Under the pieces are notes generated by a model. It worked only from the letters and a program-made list of their open reading frames with translations. It had not been told where the DNA came from and did not search any database. Shown in pieces: positions 7,967 to 15,056 of a stretch of 64,000 bases of DNA; within the stretch, counting starts at the first letter, position 1; every line of letters begins with the position of its first letter. A program made the position numbers and the translations under genes. Origin of the DNA: a virus; the IMG/VR virus record IMGVR_UViG_3300031576_000002, positions 1 through 64,000 of that record, one strand, 5' to 3'.

Positions 7967-9762
7967 CGCGCATCCTTCCTGCTAACCACAGCACGGGCCA
8001 GCGCGGCCGAAAGCCTGCTCTCCATCTGATAGTGTTCGAGCGTTCCATCAGCGGTGTCGAAGATCAGGTGGGCCAACTCGTGCGCGAGCGAATTCAGGTT
8101 GTGGAGCACGAACTTCCGCAGGGTTACAGCACTCAGAGCCCCACGGGTATTCGCGGGCCACATCGCCGCGCGAGCAAACACGATAGTCCCTGTCTCCCTC
8201 ACCGCAGCCGCCAGCACGGGCACGTTCCGTTTGATCGTCTTCTCCCCCAGACGGGCCGTGAGTACCTTCCGGATCTTCCCCGAAGCGAGCTGGATCTTCC
8301 GGCCGAAGATCGGCTGGCAGACCTCGTCCCACGCAGGCTGGAGCTTGGTCAACGGCCGGGCGTCAATCTTGTCCTCGAACTGCACCACTTGCTCCCACTG
8401 ATTGATATGGGGGCACTTCTCGCGAACGATCCGGGTACGGACGGGATCGCTCACGATGTAGAGCGGGATGTGGTAGTAGCGGCACAGTCCCACCAACCGC
8501 TTGTGCTGCTCGACTGCCCACGCCTGCGTCCAGAACCCCGGCTGGAGGCCCTTCTCGGGCCGCTGGACGGACCGCCCAGGCGTTCCTTCGACGGGGCTAG
8601 CCGCCGGCACTGCCTGCCCCGCAGAAGCCTCCCTGAGCAGGTTCAGCGCGTTCTGGACCACGCCCACGCTCACGGCCCCGGTCGAGCCAGTCTGGCCACT
8701 GTCCGCCTGCCCTTCGCCCGCTCCCGTACTGCGAAACGCTGCCGCAAGCAGCCGGGGATCGACTCCGGCGAGCAGCGTAGCCGTCTGCGCCGCCTCCCGG
8801 ACAATCTTGAGATCGTCCTCGTACTCGATCCGATCGTCCTCGACCGACGCCTCATCGTCCGAACCTTCGAGACACTTCCACTCCAACGCCTCCTCCACCA
8901 CTTTCGGATCGACATAGGGCGCAAGCGCGTAACCCAGCCGTGCCAGATCGTTCTCGGAGAGTGCAGCCACGCAAGCGTTCGCCGCTTGAGTGACCTCCTT
9001 ACGGATCCGCTTGAGCGTGTCCTCCCACTTCTGATTGGGGATCACGTCCTTGCGGTCGGGTGCCCGCAGGGTGATTCCCTTGCTGACTTCGATCACGCCC
9101 CGCAGATGGGGCAGCGCTTCGATGGTGCGGACAATCCGACCACGGTGGAGCAGAACCGGGTGGGTATCCGACTGCTCGACGAAGGTGATAGATCCCGAGA
9201 AGTTCACGCCCGAGACCCGGTACTGCTCAACTTCTTCCGGCCTCACCTTGGGCAGTACGGCCTCGTTCAGCAGGACCTCTACGTTCGGGACGTAGAGCGC
9301 TTCCTTGCGGATTGCCTCCCGGATGGCGTCGGTATCGACGCCGACGGTAAGGCGAATCTCGACCTCGAAGCCCTTCGGCCGGTTCCCGGTTTGGACTTCG
9401 ACGTCCAAGACACCAGTCTCGATCGTGCGGTCCACGTCCCAGGTCGCGCTCCAGCCCTGCGACTGGACGTCGATGCGGGACGCCACCGGCAAGATTGAGA
9501 AGAAGCCCTCGCCAAAAGGGTTCTCGATTGCCGCAGTCTCGGCATCCCAGCCCGAACGGCTGAGGGTGAAGACCTCGGACGGGTCGGAGCATCCGACCCC
9601 GTCATCCTCGACCAACAGGTAGTCGCCTTCGAGCCAGAACGAAATGCGGGACGCCTTGGCCCGCTGGGCGTTCTGGATCAGCTCCGCCACGAAAGTCGTG
9701 GCATGGTAGCCGGCACTCCGCAGCTTGCGAAGGTGCCCGGCGAGATCAATGCCGATTTGCAT
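7963..9762 (-). CDS. GHKL ATPase fused to zinc-metallopeptidase-like domain
   Basis: 599 aa, ATG with GGAGG. The N-terminal 250 residues carry a GHKL (Hsp90/MutL/gyrase B) ATPase: N-box ELIQNAQ (27-33), D-D-G-V-G (53-57) and G-E-G-F-F (84-88). A low-complexity linker rich in Gly, Ala and Ser (about 350-400) joins a C-terminal part ending in L-A-H-E-L-A-H-L-I-F-D (about 560), an HExxH zinc-peptidase signature, with a further acidic/His pair (L-E-H-Y) 12 residues on. MutL- or Hsp90-type ATPases are not normally joined to zincins; an anti-host or chaperone-protease role is inference. Confidence 0.75.
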   Translation of the reverse strand: MQIGIDLAGHLRKLRSAGYHATTFVAELIQNAQRAKASRISFWLEGDYLLVEDDGVGCSDPSEVFTLSRSGWDAETAAIENPFGEGFFSILPVASRIDVQSQGWSATWDVDRTIETGVLDVEVQTGNRPKGFEVEIRLTVGVDTDAIREAIRKEALYVPNVEVLLNEAVLPKVRPEEVEQYRVSGVNFSGSITFVEQSDTHPVLLHRGRIVRTIEALPHLRGVIEVSKGITLRAPDRKDVIPNQKWEDTLKRIRKEVTQAANACVAALSENDLARLGYALAPYVDPKVVEEALEWKCLEGSDDEASVEDDRIEYEDDLKIVREAAQTATLLAGVDPRLLAAAFRSTGAGEGQADSGQTGSTGAVSVGVVQNALNLLREASAGQAVPAASPVEGTPGRSVQRPEKGLQPGFWTQAWAVEQHKRLVGLCRYYHIPLYIVSDPVRTRIVREKCPHINQWEQVVQFEDKIDARPLTKLQPAWDEVCQPIFGRKIQLASGKIRKVLTARLGEKTIKRNVPVLAAAVRETGTIVFARAAMWPANTRGALSAVTLRKFVLHNLNSLAHELAHLIFDTADGTLEHYQMESRLSAALARAVVSRKDAR

Positions 9763-9991
9763 TTAGCCTCCTCTGATTCTGAAAAATTGCCAGCCGATCC
9801 TGCGGCGGCAGACCTTCGTACTTGCGCACGCAAGAGGGACGAGCACACAGGTAGAATCCTGGTCCGTCGCCACCTCCACAAACTTCCCCATCAGTGCAAT
9901 AGCTATCGCCCGTAGGACGGCCGCAGCCGTCGCATCTCGGCCCGTTCCGGTACCGACCGGTACGACTGTTCCGCTCTTCCCAGCGCGCCAT
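9746..9991 (-). CDS. Small zinc-ribbon protein, probable leaderless mRNA
   Basis: 81 aa from the ATG at 9991. Two cysteine pairs, CDGC and CxxC-type pairs around C-T-D-G-E-V-C and C-A-R-P-S-C, suggest one or two zinc sites. A TTGACA/TAGACT promoter places the likely transcription start within about two bases of the ATG, and no ribosome binding site is present. Overlaps the start of the GHKL protein by 17 bases. Confidence 0.65.
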   Translation of the reverse strand: MARWEERNSRTGRYRNGPRCDGCGRPTGDSYCTDGEVCGGGDGPGFYLCARPSCVRKYEGLPPQDRLAIFQNQRRLNANRH

Positions 9992-9998
9992 GGTTAGT

Positions 9999-10027
9999 AG
10001 TCTAATGAGACTGCATCCAAGTGTCAA
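9999..10027 (-). promoter_or_regulatory. Sigma70-type promoter with AGTCT-N4-AGACT operator
   Basis: On the minus strand: TTGACA (10022-10027), 17 bases, TAGACT (9999-10004). The dyad AGTCT-AATG-AGACT (plus strand 9999-10012) covers the -10 box. The same arrangement recurs at 14168 and 56383. The +1 would lie at 9991-9993, at or next to the start codon of the following gene. Confidence 0.8.
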
Positions 10028-10389
10028 GAGGGCAAACTAAGAATCCTGTCGCAGCCGTCACACCAGATTTCGTACCTACTGCCTGCCCGCGCCTTCCAGC
10101 CCTCTCCTTCCGTCTCCCCGTAGAGCGGCGCAATCGAGCGCAGGCCGCACAGCGTTCTCTGCGGTCGCCGCTCGTTCACGAGATGGCGCGCCCACATGTA
10201 GCCTTCCGCCTGCCGGATCAGGTAGCGCGCCGGCTGCTCGGGCAGGTCCACGACTCCGCACGTCGGGCACGGATACTGCGGGTCGGGCGGAAGGGATCCG
10301 ATAAAGCGAGTGCTACAGGCCAGGCAACGGAATGCCAGGAGTGGCAGGCCGCCTTCTCCAGTAACGCTCAGATCAGTCTCGCCGCGCAT
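10024..10389 (-). CDS. Double zinc-ribbon protein
   Basis: 121 aa with an excellent ribosome binding site (AGGAGGGGAGAAG). Two zinc knuckles near the ends: C-L-A-C and C-P-T-C in the first 45 residues, C-D-G-C near the C-terminus. The middle contains aromatic residues that could bind nucleic acid. Its 3' end covers the -35 box of the next promoter. Confidence 0.6.
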   Translation of the reverse strand: MRGETDLSVTGEGGLPLLAFRCLACSTRFIGSLPPDPQYPCPTCGVVDLPEQPARYLIRQAEGYMWARHLVNERRPQRTLCGLRSIAPLYGETEGEGWKARAGSRYEIWCDGCDRILSLPS

Positions 10390-10400
10390 CTTCTCCCCTC

Positions 10401-10955
10401 CTAGCTACCACGCTGCTGAATAAACGCCCCGACTGCTTTGGCAACTGCAATGCTCTGTCTTGCCTTGAAGCTTACAGAATGCTCCCAAAGTGTGTTGTAC
10501 GCACCATCCCAGAAGGGGCTCAGATCCCGCACGACTTGCAAGTTTGCCCGCAGATAAGCGATCTCCTCCTCAATCTCGGCAATCCTATGCCGAGCGTTGG
10601 CTATTTCTTCTGCGAGGCTTCGCTCGGCCTGGGCGTACTGTGAGAACTTTTTCAGAAAAAAGCAGATCGCCTCAGCCGCCTCTGCCTCCTCGGGGTCCGC
10701 TTCTGCCGCTGCGGCTCGATACTCGGCACAGCGCGCACACAGGTCCCGGTGGAAATCTCCTACACTCTTTCTGTACTCGATTCCAGTCTCCGTTCGCCTC
10801 GCGTAGGCTTGCGTATATTTCCAAGACCTTACCCGTACCCACCCGGTCGAGCACGGTTCGCTCGACGAAGCCCGCCCAGACAGACGGCGGTACCGCACAC
10901 TTGTAGACTCTTCCAATGCTTTGAGCTTCTTATCTGTAATCGTCGTGTTTGCCAT
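10401..10955 (-). CDS. Coiled-coil protein with CxxC
   Basis: 184 aa from the ATG at 10955 (ribosome binding site GAGGAGAGGG). A central CARC pair (about residue 75) is followed by an alanine/glutamate-rich helix and a coiled coil (residues 110-150, R-H-R-I-A-E-I-E-E-E-I type heptads). Ends with TAG directly in front of the next gene's ribosome binding site. Function unknown. Confidence 0.6.
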   Translation of the reverse strand: MANTTITDKKLKALEESTSVRYRRLSGRASSSEPCSTGWVRVRSWKYTQAYARRTETGIEYRKSVGDFHRDLCARCAEYRAAAAEADPEEAEAAEAICFFLKKFSQYAQAERSLAEEIANARHRIAEIEEEIAYLRANLQVVRDLSPFWDGAYNTLWEHSVSFKARQSIAVAKAVGAFIQQRGS

Positions 10956-11136
10956 TAACACCCTCTCCTCTTTTTGTGCGCTCCTTCTGCACACGACCGT
11001 AAGCTGCTTCCGCTTGCTCCCGAGTCGTCTCGATCCCTTCTCGCGCCTGCGTAGAAATAATACAGCGGACCATCAGCTCCCGCCACTTCACGGAGTCTGC
11101 CAGAATTTCCTTGATCGAGAGACGTCTCATGCTCAC
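10930..11136 (-). CDS. Small helical protein, GTG start
   Basis: 68 aa starting at a GTG with AAGGGGGG five bases upstream; it overlaps the upstream stop as GTGA, which marks the upstream frame (11133-11432) as translated. Basic C-terminus. Overlaps the next gene by 26 bases. Function unknown. Confidence 0.55.
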   Translation of the reverse strand: MSMRRLSIKEILADSVKWRELMVRCIISTQAREGIETTREQAEAAYGRVQKERTKRGEGVNGKHDDYR

Positions 11137-11432
11137 TGTTTCCCCCCTTGCGCCACCTTCACTTTCAGGCGGCGCTTTGCGTCTTTCAAGGTGGCCCCGT
11201 ACACCACTCCTTTACTCCAAGCGCCAATCCACTTATTCGTACCGCGCAAGATCAGGACCTCTCGCGGCGATCTATGCACTTCCCCCACGAACTCTGTACG
11301 CCAGGTGCCATCCGACAGTCGTCGGTCGTAGGCGTAGTGGTACCGTCCTTCAGAGCAGCGGAACCACTACAAGACAGTAGCATCCTGTTTAACTGCGTAG
11401 CCCTGGGCATTCACGATTCTTCTAGCCCGCAC
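11133..11432 (-). pseudogene. Small gene interrupted by an in-frame TAG
   Basis: A GTG at 11432 with a perfect ribosome binding site (AAAGGAG, 6 bases upstream) opens a 100-codon frame that meets TAG at 11367-11369 (codon 22) and then stays open to a TGA at 11133 that overlaps the next gene as GTGA. The part after TAG reads like a real protein (Y-H-Y-A-Y-D-R-R-L-S-D-G-T-W and a basic C-terminus) and contains no other start with a ribosome binding site. TAG ends other genes here normally, so this is a nonsense mutation, amber suppression or a sequencing error. Confidence 0.5.
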
Positions 11433-11840
11433 GATCTTCTCCTTTCTAGCGCAAGCGCTCACGCACACTCGCTTGCAACTGCGCACCGGCAAAGCGCGGA
11501 CATAGCGGGAGGTGCCCTGATGGACAAAGTTGGAGTAGTCACCGTTGAGGGCGACAAAGGCCGCCTCCGAGCCGCGCGATTCCGATGTCCAGGCCAGGAT
11601 TAGTTTTGGGGCAACTCTGGCAATCTTCTTGGCCTCCGCAAGCGTCGGAAGGCGCCAGTCAGTGTGACCACCTTCCCTGCAACCCGTGGCATAGTCCACA
11701 GCTTGCTGCCAGGTCAGATAGCGGCTTGCCCTAAGCGCCACCTGCAATGTACCGCCTCCCGTCTTCGCACCTCGCTGCTTCGTAGAGGACGTAGCGGCCT
11801 TCTCCTTCTTCCTGAGCGTATTCAAATCAATCTTTTTCAT
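11367..11840 (-). CDS. Lectin-like (DUF1566/Lcl C-terminal) protein with DGR-type variable region
   Basis: 157 aa by the open frame. After a basic N-terminus, residues 40-120 form a DUF1566/C-type-lectin-like domain: W-Q-Q-A-V-D-Y, D-W-R-L-P-T-L-A-E-A, W-T-S-E-S-R-G-S-E-A-A, ending R-A-L-P-V-R. The last 30 residues of that domain align without gaps to the protein at 31002-32807 and differ mainly at NNY codons. Such domains are display scaffolds in diversity-generating retroelements and serve ligand binding. There is no stop between the lectin end and the next cistron's GTG (11432), so about 36 residues of extension are read in frame. Confidence 0.75.
   Translation of the reverse strand: MKKIDLNTLRKKEKAATSSTKQRGAKTGGGTLQVALRASRYLTWQQAVDYATGCREGGHTDWRLPTLAEAKKIARVAPKLILAWTSESRGSEAAFVALNGDYSNFVHQGTSRYVRALPVRSCKRVCVSACARKEKIVRARRIVNAQGYAVKQDATVL
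11481..11591 (-). repeat. Variable region VR1 of a DGR-like pair
   Basis: 111 bases homologous, without indels, to VR2 at 31776-31886. The flanks match over long stretches (the C-terminal flank coding for A-L-P-V-R and the N-terminal flank coding for S-R-G-S-E-A-A). Between them 12 codons differ by amino-acid replacements at positions 1 or 2, all in NNY codons, as expected if both descend from an AAY-rich template by adenine mutagenesis. Confidence 0.65.
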
Positions 11841-11961
11841 CGCTCTCCTCCGTCACTCCCTCGCCGCAGCACGGCGAAGCGGGTTCGAGTTGAATATCGT
11901 TGCCGCAGTAGCCGTGAACCTCGTAGCGTCCAATGCCGCCGTCTATTACTTCTCTTGTCAA
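11827..11961 (-). CDS. Tiny cysteine-containing protein, TTG start
   Basis: 44 aa starting at TTG 11961, which overlaps the helicase stop as TTGA and follows a GAGG. It contains Y-C-G-N-D and P-C-C-G-E, three cysteines that might coordinate zinc, and ends overlapping the lectin-like gene by 14 bases. The tight overlaps support translation; otherwise uncharacterised. Confidence 0.45.
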   Translation of the reverse strand: MTREVIDGGIGRYEVHGYCGNDIQLEPASPCCGEGVTEESDEKD

Positions 11962-14144
11962 ACCACTGCCTCTAAGGCACAGAAACGAGAATTTCCCAGA
12001 ATGGTCAAGCGCTTCTTGGCTCGCGTCACTGCGATAAAGATCAGGTTCTTCTCCTGCTTGCGTTCCCACTCTTTCTTAGCCTTGGGGTGAGGCAACAGAC
12101 TGGGCTCCAGGATGTACACGCTATCAGCCTCAAGCCCCTTCCCGCGGTGGATACTGCTACAAATCACGCCCACGGCATCGTCCGAAAACACCTGCCCGAT
12201 CTTGTCTTCGAGATCGGCTAGTGTCATCGCACCATCCGACAACGCGATCAGGGTGTCCACCTTGTCGTCCAGAGCGTCGGTCGGGCGATCCAGCGCTTCC
12301 AGCTTGGCCGCCTCGCGCGTGTGATACTCGTTCAGCCGCGTCAAGAAGTCCACGATAGAGGTGCCGCCCAGCTTGCGAATCAGGGCGATCAGGCCAGCGC
12401 CAATATCCCTCCCCATAATCGTCGCCTTCTTACCCTGACGAATGAGGCCGAACGCGACCGAGACCAGGGGGGCATTGCACCGGCAGAGAACCATGTCCCC
12501 TGCTGCCAGCAGGTTCAGGGCCGCCTCAACTTTCGGCTCAATCCGCACCTCCCCTTCGGGAGCCGCCGCGCTGGCCTCGATCTCCGGTACAAACTGCCGG
12601 GCCAGGCGAACCACAGCTTGCGGGCACCGATACGAAATGCTAAGCGGCAGTACCTCTGCCTTCAGCTCGTTGATGAGCCGGTCCACCGCTTCCGCATCCG
12701 CTCCGCGGAACGAGTAGCATGCTTGATTCGCGTCGCCCACCGCAATGATGCGCCCATTCGGAGTCAGACTGCGCTGCAAGAGGCGGATCTGCGCCAAGTT
12801 GAGGTCTTGGCATTCGTCCACAAAGATCGTGTCATACTGCGCCACGGCCAGCTCCAGTGTCACCGGCAGCCATATCTGGTCGTCAAAATCCAGCTTCGTC
12901 GCCGTCTCAAAGTCCTTGCAGCGGTTGAGCACATCGGCCGCGATTACGATTGCCGCGTCTGCATCGCCATTCACGTCCAGTCCGTAGCGATCGATCAAAG
13001 AAATCGCTGCATCCCGCTCACGGAGGTCCGTCAAGGTCGCCTTTGCCAGAGATACCAGACGCTCCACAGAACGGGACAGCTCCTTGATCGCTTCCAAGCG
13101 CAGGTCAAGACCCCGCTCGCTCACAAGGATCTGCTTGATGAAGTCACGAATACGTCCGTTCGCGGTGTACTCGACCCGCTTCCCACCCAACGCCTTGTTG
13201 ACCGCGCCCCACCCCAGACTATTCAACGTCGAGATGTGGGCCGCCGAATCCGGGAGCCGCTTCTTGATCTCATTGGCAATCGACTTGTTAAAGGCGCAGA
13301 ATGCCACCCGTCCCTTCGCCAGCGGGAGAGCGCGCACCACGGTGGAGGTCTTGCCACTGCCGGCGGTGGCACGAATGACGACATTGCCGTGTCCATGCTC
13401 GACCGCTGCGAATACCCGCGCCTGATAGAGGCTCGGAGTGTACCCAGGCTTGCTGTACCGGGCCACCAGCTCCTCGTCCGTCAGAATGACCGGAGCCTCT
13501 TCCACCGGCTTAGCCTCGACCGAGGCCGGCGCGTTGACCTCCTCCTCGCGCACCTTCTCGATCCGGAGGCCGCCCTTGCCGGCCGCCTCGATCGCCTTGG
13601 GGTCGGTGGAGGGCGCCTTCTCGGTTGCGCGGCCCTTGCAGCCCGTGGCCTTCCACGCGGCGCAGGCGCGGAAGGTGCGCTCCGCGCCGGTCGCCTTGTC
13701 CTTGTACGCCTTGACGTAGATCGAGGCGCCACAGGTCGAGCAGGTACCGACCTCGTCCCGGATCCACTCGCGCAGGATGTTGCACTTGTCGCGCAAGCGG
13801 TCGAACAGCGCCGCCTTGGCCTGCGCCTCGTCGAGGCCGGCCGCAGCCGTCCGGTAGACACGGGGCTGCTTCTCGCGGAGGGGGACATCGTGGCGGGCGT
13901 CCACCACCACGATGCGGATGGCGTCCTCGCCGCAGTCGCGGCTAATGCCGGTACGAGCGTCGAGCGAGGAGTAGACCTTGACCTTGGCGGTCAGGATCTG
14001 CCGCTCGTAGACCAGCTCGTCACCCTGCTTGGGCGCGAGCACGAGCTTGGAGAAGGCCGCCTCGAACTCAGCCTTGGAGAAGGCAACGTAGGCCGCAGCC
14101 GGAGCATCCGGGGCGTCCTTCTTGGTAGCGCTCTTCTTCGCCAT
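11958..14144 (-). CDS. UvrD/Rep-like superfamily 1 DNA helicase with zinc-finger N-terminus
   Basis: 728 aa from the ATG at 14144 (AAAGGAG). The N-terminal 250 residues are phage-specific and include a four-cysteine element (C-S-T-C and C-A-A-W...GC, about residues 140-170). Helicase motifs follow: Walker A A-T-A-G-S-G-K-T (about 258), DEAD-like V-D-E-C-Q-D (about 440), Q-motif region, S-Y-R-C-P (motif IV), H-R-G-K-G-L-E-A-D (motif V) and V-A-V-T-R-A-K (motif VI, near the C-terminus). ATP-driven 3'-5' unwinding in repair or replication is expected. Led by its own promoter at 14168. Confidence 0.92.
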   Translation of the reverse strand: MAKKSATKKDAPDAPAAAYVAFSKAEFEAAFSKLVLAPKQGDELVYERQILTAKVKVYSSLDARTGISRDCGEDAIRIVVVDARHDVPLREKQPRVYRTAAAGLDEAQAKAALFDRLRDKCNILREWIRDEVGTCSTCGASIYVKAYKDKATGAERTFRACAAWKATGCKGRATEKAPSTDPKAIEAAGKGGLRIEKVREEEVNAPASVEAKPVEEAPVILTDEELVARYSKPGYTPSLYQARVFAAVEHGHGNVVIRATAGSGKTSTVVRALPLAKGRVAFCAFNKSIANEIKKRLPDSAAHISTLNSLGWGAVNKALGGKRVEYTANGRIRDFIKQILVSERGLDLRLEAIKELSRSVERLVSLAKATLTDLRERDAAISLIDRYGLDVNGDADAAIVIAADVLNRCKDFETATKLDFDDQIWLPVTLELAVAQYDTIFVDECQDLNLAQIRLLQRSLTPNGRIIAVGDANQACYSFRGADAEAVDRLINELKAEVLPLSISYRCPQAVVRLARQFVPEIEASAAAPEGEVRIEPKVEAALNLLAAGDMVLCRCNAPLVSVAFGLIRQGKKATIMGRDIGAGLIALIRKLGGTSIVDFLTRLNEYHTREAAKLEALDRPTDALDDKVDTLIALSDGAMTLADLEDKIGQVFSDDAVGVICSSIHRGKGLEADSVYILEPSLLPHPKAKKEWERKQEKNLIFIAVTRAKKRLTILGNSRFCALEAVV

Positions 14145-14167
14145 AATAGATTCTCCTTTCACTTAGT

Positions 14168-14196
14168 AATCTAATAAGACTGCACCCACCTGTCAA
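14168..14196 (-). promoter_or_regulatory. Promoter with AGTCT-type operator before the helicase
   Basis: TTGACA (14191-14196), 17-base spacer, TAGATT (14168-14173), minus strand. The dyad AATCT-AATA-AGACT overlaps the -10 box with one mismatch in one arm. The leader to the ATG at 14144 is about 20 bases and contains AAAGGAG. Confidence 0.8.
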
Positions 14197-14233
14197 GAGG
14201 CCCCCGCACTATTTTTCCGGCCCTGCCAAAATG

Positions 14234-14398
14234 TTAATAAATTCGGCCGACTAGGAAGGCCGCCAGCACAAGTAAGAATCCGGCAGTGATACCTGCTGCG
14301 ATCTGGATTCTACGATTCCGACGGCGACGCTCGACCGCCCGGACTACCGCCTGCTCTTCGGCGGCTAGATAGAACGCTACCCAGACAGGATCCATCAT
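14234..14398 (-). CDS. Small single-pass membrane protein
   Basis: 54 aa. An acidic/basic N-terminal half with a run of arginines (about 25-30) is followed by one hydrophobic helix (residues 32-50, I-A-A-G-I-T-A-G-F-L-L-V-L-A-A-F-L-V type). The start overlaps the upstream stop as ATGA. A small holin, an antiholin or a membrane anchor are all possible. Confidence 0.55.
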   Translation of the reverse strand: MMDPVWVAFYLAAEEQAVVRAVERRRRNRRIQIAAGITAGFLLVLAAFLVGRIY

Positions 14399-14544
14399 CC
14401 GACTTTCCAATCCACTCCCTGCTCTACTGCTCCAAAAAAAATCTCACAGGACAAGCCGCCTGTCCAGGGCCACGCAAAAAACAGAGGAAGCGCTTGTACC
14501 CACTTCACTACTTCCAGTACCCAGTAGTAGTCCCCCATCAGCAT
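14395..14544 (-). CDS. Small hydrophobic protein
   Basis: 49 aa, ATG start, last base pair coupled to the next gene through ATGA. Rich in Trp, Leu, Val and Phe (W-V-L-E-V-V-K-W-V, L-P-L-F-F-A-W-P-W), which suggests membrane association. The start codon lacks a clear ribosome binding site; the tight overlap is the main evidence. Confidence 0.4.
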   Translation of the reverse strand: MLMGDYYWVLEVVKWVQALPLFFAWPWTGGLSCEIFFGAVEQGVDWKVG

Positions 14545-14610
14545 CCCAGGAGACCTTACATGCTCTCGCAGATTTCTGTAAAAATCCTCTTCAAGATTAT
14601 CTGTCTCAGA

Positions 14611-14727
14611 TCATACATAGCAGGCTTCTAAAATCTCAGTACACGATTCCTGCCGGTCCTCTATACGCCAGCCCTTCTCGATACTCTCCAGAAAACTTCT
14701 CTTCGTGGTGGGCTCAAAGCTGCCCAT
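14611..14727 (-). CDS. Tiny soluble protein
   Basis: 38 aa, starting 4 bases after the stop of the membrane protein at 14731, with GGAG about 10 bases upstream. Charged helix with two cysteines near the C-terminus. Weakly supported; kept because of position and ribosome binding site. The 66 bases between 14545 and 14610 hold nothing I can identify. Confidence 0.35.
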   Translation of the reverse strand: MGSFEPTTKRSFLESIEKGWRIEDRQESCTEILEACYV

Positions 14728-14730
14728 ACC

Positions 14731-15054
14731 TCAAATCTCCAGCCGCAAGTAGCGCAGCCACTCCTCAATCACGTAAGCAGTTGCGACCGCGCCGAACCCG
14801 AATGCGATTGGCTCAACTAACGGTTGCAGCGTCCAGCTCCAAGGCATCCACGCCAGCCGAAGCGCGGCGGCAATCCAAAAGCTCAGGCACAGCTTGCACG
14901 ACCAGGGCTTCCGCTCCCAGATGATCGGAAGCTGGCCTAGCAGCCGCACCAACGGCGGCGGCTGATCGGTCGTCTTGGCCGTCAGGAACGGAAGGTACTG
15001 CTCCGTAAAGAGATGCGCTGCGCCGTAAGCCGACAGCAAAAATACAAGTTCCAC
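14731..15054 (-). CDS. Membrane protein with CxxC (DUF1360-like)
   Basis: 107 aa, three hydrophobic segments (residues 1-20, 58-75, 80-98) with a C-K-L-C-x-S-F-W motif just before the second, a pattern seen in phage and Firmicutes membrane proteins of the DUF1360 type. Separated from the upstream gene by 2 bases. Might act in lysis or in membrane modification; not established. Confidence 0.55.
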   Translation of the reverse strand: MELVFLLSAYGAAHLFTEQYLPFLTAKTTDQPPPLVRLLGQLPIIWERKPWSCKLCLSFWIAAALRLAWMPWSWTLQPLVEPIAFGFGAVATAYVIEEWLRYLRLEI

Positions 15055-15056
15055 GG

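Noticed and set aside
7939-9498. 519-codon plus-strand open frame
   Set aside because: Shadow of the GHKL gene in the opposite strand; lacks a ribosome binding site.
12321-14174. 617-codon plus-strand open frame
   Set aside because: It is the complement of the helicase gene; composition is Arg/Leu/His-rich, with no domain, and all coupled starts are on the minus strand.
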